A stretch of 36,625 nt of DNA from Burkholderiales bacterium. GTDB lineage: Bacteria; Pseudomonadota; Gammaproteobacteria; Burkholderiales; Burkholderiaceae_C. Each line of letters opens with the position of its first letter. Position 1 is the stretch's first letter. Positions 35,301 to 36,625 of the stretch are shown in pieces. The stretch lies in NCBI GenBank assembly GCA_947446855.1, contig CANFIH010000020.1:1-36625 (forward strand), read 5' to 3'. Below the pieces are notes generated by a model. The model searched no databases, was not told the DNA's origin, and saw only the letters and a program-made list of their open reading frames with translations. The translations under genes were made by a program, and so were the position numbers.

Positions 35301-36625
35301 CAACTGGTCACCGGCAATGCCACACCCACCTTCCGCCTGGCCATTCCGGTCAGCGGCGTGGTGGCGGGCGACACGGTGCGCCTGACGTACCTGGGCACGG
35401 CACAGCCCGGCCAGACCCTGAGCGCAGCCGACATTGCCAACGGCTATGTCGACGTGCCACTGAGCACCAACCTGGCCTTGCAGGATGCCAGCGGTTCCTT
35501 GAGCAGCGTGCCGGTCAAGTGGATTGACTGGACCAGCTCGGTGAACAGTGGTGCTACGCACACGGCGACCGGCACCTTCACCACAAGCAGCGGCACTGTC
35601 AGCGCCACGCTGACGAACTCGGTGGGTTTTTCATTTGTTCAGACCAGTGGCGGCACCAACTATTTTTCGCCCACGGCGCCGTTCATCAGCGACGGCGTGG
35701 CTGCACCCACGTCATCGGACATCATTGCCTTCAACGCGCATGGTGAGCGTTCGCTGGCTTTTTCAGCGCCGGTGACCAACCTGTATTTCGCCTACGTCAG
35801 CCTGAATGGCAACGGCTACCGCTTTGACCGGGACTTTGACATCATCAGCCAGGGCACCGGTTTCTGGGGTTCCGGGTCCGTGGAAAAAGTGACCCATGTG
35901 ATCAACGGGGTGACCTACTACGAACTGAATGCGACCGGGGGCGAGCCCCATGGCGTGATCCGCTTCAAAGGCACCTTCTCCACCGTGGCCTGGAGCACCA
36001 CCGTGGATGAAGACTGGAATGGGTTCACGCTGGGTATCAAATCCTCCCTGAACGACTTGCAAAGTGTGCAGGGCCAGTTTCTGCACAACACCAGCGTGGT
36101 AGCCACCACGCCCACCACGCTGGTCACCTACGACCCGACGCTGACCGGCGCGACGGGCACACTGGACACCACCGTCAGCGCCGCGCGCCTGACCGAAACC
36201 GACGCCCCCTTGAGCGCCACCGGCAGCCTGACGCTGTACGACGTGGACACCTCCAATGTGGTGGCTGTCCGCGTGGATTCGGTGGCCGTCACCGGCGTTC
36301 AAACCGGCCTGATCTTGAGCAACGCACAAGCCCAGGCGCTGCTGGCGGTGGCCTCCACCGACACGACGCTGTTGCAGTCCGCCAAGCTCAACTGGACCTT
36401 CCATTCGGCCGCTGAAAACTTCAACTGGCTGGCCGCTGGCGAAGAGCTCACCTTCACCTACCAGGTAACGGCCAGCGACGGCTTTGGCGGCACCGATGCC
36501 TCCACCGTTACCGTGACGGTGATCGGCACCAACGACCGCCCGGTGCTCACACCGGTGCTGGTGGCCGGTGCCATCACCGAGGGTTCGGGCGTGTTGGGCT
36601 GTGCCGGGTCGGCCAGCTTTACGGA
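29322..36625 (+). CDS. Giant type I-secreted adhesin (DUF4347, nidogen-like, cadherin/VCBS repeats, C-type lectin domain), 3' end outside window
   Basis: Open from the ATG at 29322 (AAGGA 6 bases upstream) to the window edge: at least 2434 codons. There is no N-terminal signal peptide, as expected for a type I substrate with a C-terminal signal. Domains: DUF4347 at ~10-160 (LHLFSHGSPG, WLIYGCAVAQGQAG, GADVAAS, GGDWQL); nidogen-like at ~177-400 (LYINNNGVVTFG, ALYWTDIDTR); cadherin-like sandwiches marked by NDAP-type linkers (near 31090, 32010, 32545, 33815, 34298, 35257, 36530). A C-type lectin-like domain at ~1315-1476 has EPN (1436-1438) and WND (1454-1456), the calcium/sugar motifs. VCBS-type repeats near 34865-35265 and from ~36130 follow. 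Probably exported by the nearby ABC/HlyD/TolC system (inference). Confidence 0.9.
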   Translation, partial: MNALLPPSCANPIIFVLDDLDDLATLRNGMPAEAEVYLLDATGDALAQMALVLRGRSGITALHLFSHGSPGRLNLGSLTLDASNLDGHAEALMGLGLALAPGADWLIYGCAVAQGQAGRDFVAALAHLTGADVAASTNPTGSAALGGDWQLQVATGSIAASPLAFADRYHHVLAAPSLVNGLGGSAGFGESDLARGDDFASSAIDLTGVFGAAGVKFGANYYTTLYINNNGVVTFGTPTSGYVPNGLSSGISQGGVLVPAIALYWTDIDTRAGALSASAGGTSSGANLVHWDVDTVSKKVTITWDDVGEYSAGTTAVLAGQIILSDAGSGNMDIQLRYESVVPMASHIATAGWNVGVAGGVAGKDYFEIPSSSGTTSLDDLDTRTGNSGLDGVWNFSLREGAIAPAVVAGTPPVLDLNGAGAGVSQAVTWTEGSNVAHIPVSLAPAGLATDADNANLTRLQLTVAGVVDGNAEVLGIGGVNFLLGTDYSAVAVTAANSGGLSQAFSVSYVASTGVFTIVPTGGAVASLAAFDVLLQGMGYEETTDKPTAGDRSFSFVVTDAGTNDAGTGSGPLDSTAVVATVTVVPQNDQPLLTGLDAVVYAENAINASPAFIDTDVTLSDIDSANFGGGSVRVSGLVAGQDTVSLATSAAAVAGNVQRSGANVQYYDGSSWITVGTASGGVGADLVLSLNTSATRAVVERVIENLTFANSSNTPTTSRTLAIRVDDGGATLATPVERLVNATIEGSGAGWTTVRVPGTVGFYDLTSAGYDGGFDFNDNGSPAGASVYQTVNNLVAGLGYTVQYVLRTWGTQSVNTMVTTVHDGAVWNAGAELASQTYDQVTTQATTHSFTFTATSSTATLSFTNSYVLNGVIGDLWLSQASMTQASTVAVGITLDNDAPQLAATTLGGTYVEQSGTPLQLAGGTITVSDPDSVANFFSAGAGWLTVALDGYVAGDTLSVLSQGTASGQISYAGGTVSYNDGTGVHAFATASGGSGAELVLTLTSAYATPAAIQALLGSLGYSNASSDDPTVHGTDPSRAFTITLNDGGNTLAAGSSTSALTATLNGSIAITGVNDAPSITAIAHTYNDTVADDTFASWSGTLTASDAETARADLRFSLTGSSAASYTDGGISYDLGKTGTYGTFYLKSSTGDYLYVPNDGAIEALFDSRSESFSVTVTDQGYPTPALSASTTVTLTLNGTDDSNLVTLGTVSHFTEQTPDPFLAQATVDAPRDGLKVLKVQLTNSQAGDTLSYTPVSGISGAYDASTSTLTFTSASSMSAANFQTVLRSVTFNNTLDHPDTADRTFVVSTGSVPSYFTDANGYVHYYQYVSVPGIHFDDAKAAAATMTFNGHTGYLLTLTSAAEAAFVNTQIQASAWTGGTDDYQLINALLGTSYTQQSQTDGRWTWLTGPEAGLQFSNGAVPVGSNYANWTWGEPNGGITENVLHLYGNGNWNDTRRSDGDIQGYVVEFGGDAMAGSVPAGGTVVAEGRLRVSAVNDAPTASATIAGSYTEGAASALQFLSAVSVSDPDASQFNGGSLRVALATYVAGDVLQLLDGNGITHSGATVSYNGAVIGTLSGGVAADLVVALSSSSATYAAVQALAQQIGFSTTNQNPTAAGAQPTRGVTVTLNDGGNTSSSGAATPLSAVVTGSFNVLGSNDAPTLTGLDATHATTLVQGGSALVIDSHALLADLDLEALTGATPAGNWSGGVLTIARSDGAGGYAPSADDRFSATGNLASLGAASGNLVLSGTTIGSYTSAGGTLTLTFNSNATTAGVNETLHSMAYANAVSTPGALAYDHVVLRVGFNDGNSNATGSGVAGASAGAQDQGSGGLASVSATIQIAIDRLPVAVADTTSLSEGLSSGSVSVVSGAVLDNDADPDNGVAPSTVTDLLRVQGVSAGTTAAVLGSNVGSTVAGTYGSITMAADGSYTYTLDNRMAGVQALAAGEQLHDSFSYTVADGRGGTGTTTLNVTVNGTNDAPHILTSSTDTVQLVTGNATPTFRLAIPVSGVVAGDTVRLTYLGTAQPGQTLSAADIANGYVDVPLSTNLALQDASGSLSSVPVKWIDWTSSVNSGATHTATGTFTTSSGTVSATLTNSVGFSFVQTSGGTNYFSPTAPFISDGVAAPTSSDIIAFNAHGERSLAFSAPVTNLYFAYVSLNGNGYRFDRDFDIISQGTGFWGSGSVEKVTHVINGVTYYELNATGGEPHGVIRFKGTFSTVAWSTTVDEDWNGFTLGIKSSLNDLQSVQGQFLHNTSVVATTPTTLVTYDPTLTGATGTLDTTVSAARLTETDAPLSATGSLTLYDVDTSNVVAVRVDSVAVTGVQTGLILSNAQAQALLAVASTDTTLLQSAKLNWTFHSAAENFNWLAAGEELTFTYQVTASDGFGGTDASTVTVTVIGTNDRPVLTPVLVAGAITEGSGVLGCAGSASFT

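Noticed and set aside
33159..35561. Open frame of 800 codons on the minus strand opposite the giant adhesin
   Set aside because: His/Arg/Gly-rich nonsense-like composition typical of the complement of GC-rich beta-repeat genes; the plus strand encodes clear lectin and VCBS domains.

Overview
The window is GC-rich, densely coding DNA. Gene content and order point to a betaproteobacterium of the order Burkholderiales, most likely Comamonadaceae (Rhodoferax/Polaromonas-like): rplM-rpsI, then a DUF6776-like gene, a bactofilin, erpA, anmK, an M23 peptidase, tyrS and dtd, then the phoH-like/ybeY pair, ruvA and ruvB. The taxon is inferred from protein signatures and gene order; no rRNA or tRNA gene is present.

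Positions 1-13701 are ordinary chromosomal backbone. They hold ribosomal proteins L13 and S9 with a strong terminator; a membrane coiled-coil protein, a bactofilin and the Fe-S carrier ErpA; the cell-wall genes anmK and an M23 peptidase on the minus strand; tyrS-dtd; a minus-strand block of phoH-like, ybeY and a lytic transglycosylase; ruvA and ruvB separated by an oppositely oriented alpha-carbonic anhydrase gene; 5-formyltetrahydrofolate cyclo-ligase; and a metallo-beta-lactamase-fold hydrolase.

Positions 13702-36625 look like a dedicated surface-adhesion island. It opens with a stand-alone CheY-like receiver and an HD-GYP protein with a degenerate receiver. A minus-strand type I secretion operon follows (two different PrtD-type ABC subunits, a HlyD-type adaptor and a TolC-type outer-membrane protein). 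Divergent from it lies a three-gene cluster: a small exported protein, a CsgG/HfaB-type lipoprotein with a C-terminal OmpA-like region, and a 1671-residue repeat protein. This recalls the order of the Caulobacter hfaA-hfaB-hfaD holdfast-anchor genes. After a strong terminator comes a giant adhesin gene that runs off the window (at least 2434 codons: DUF4347, a nidogen-like domain, cadherin/VCBS-like repeats and a C-type lectin-like domain with EPN and WND motifs).

The most striking signal is regulatory. Two promoters 8 kb apart, one for the receiver/HD-GYP pair and one for the Hfa-like operon, share direct repeats of GTTGG spaced exactly 10 bp. Both end in GTTAGCCAA, and the same distance separates this from a TTGCCTACATTCAA box. 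The similarity continues into the coding sequence: the exported protein begins with a peptide resembling the first ~21 residues of the receiver. The promoter and 5' end of a receiver gene therefore appear to have been duplicated and captured. My model is that one regulator co-expresses a c-di-GMP-degrading enzyme and an amyloid-like adhesion system, while the type I system exports the giant lectin-bearing adhesin.
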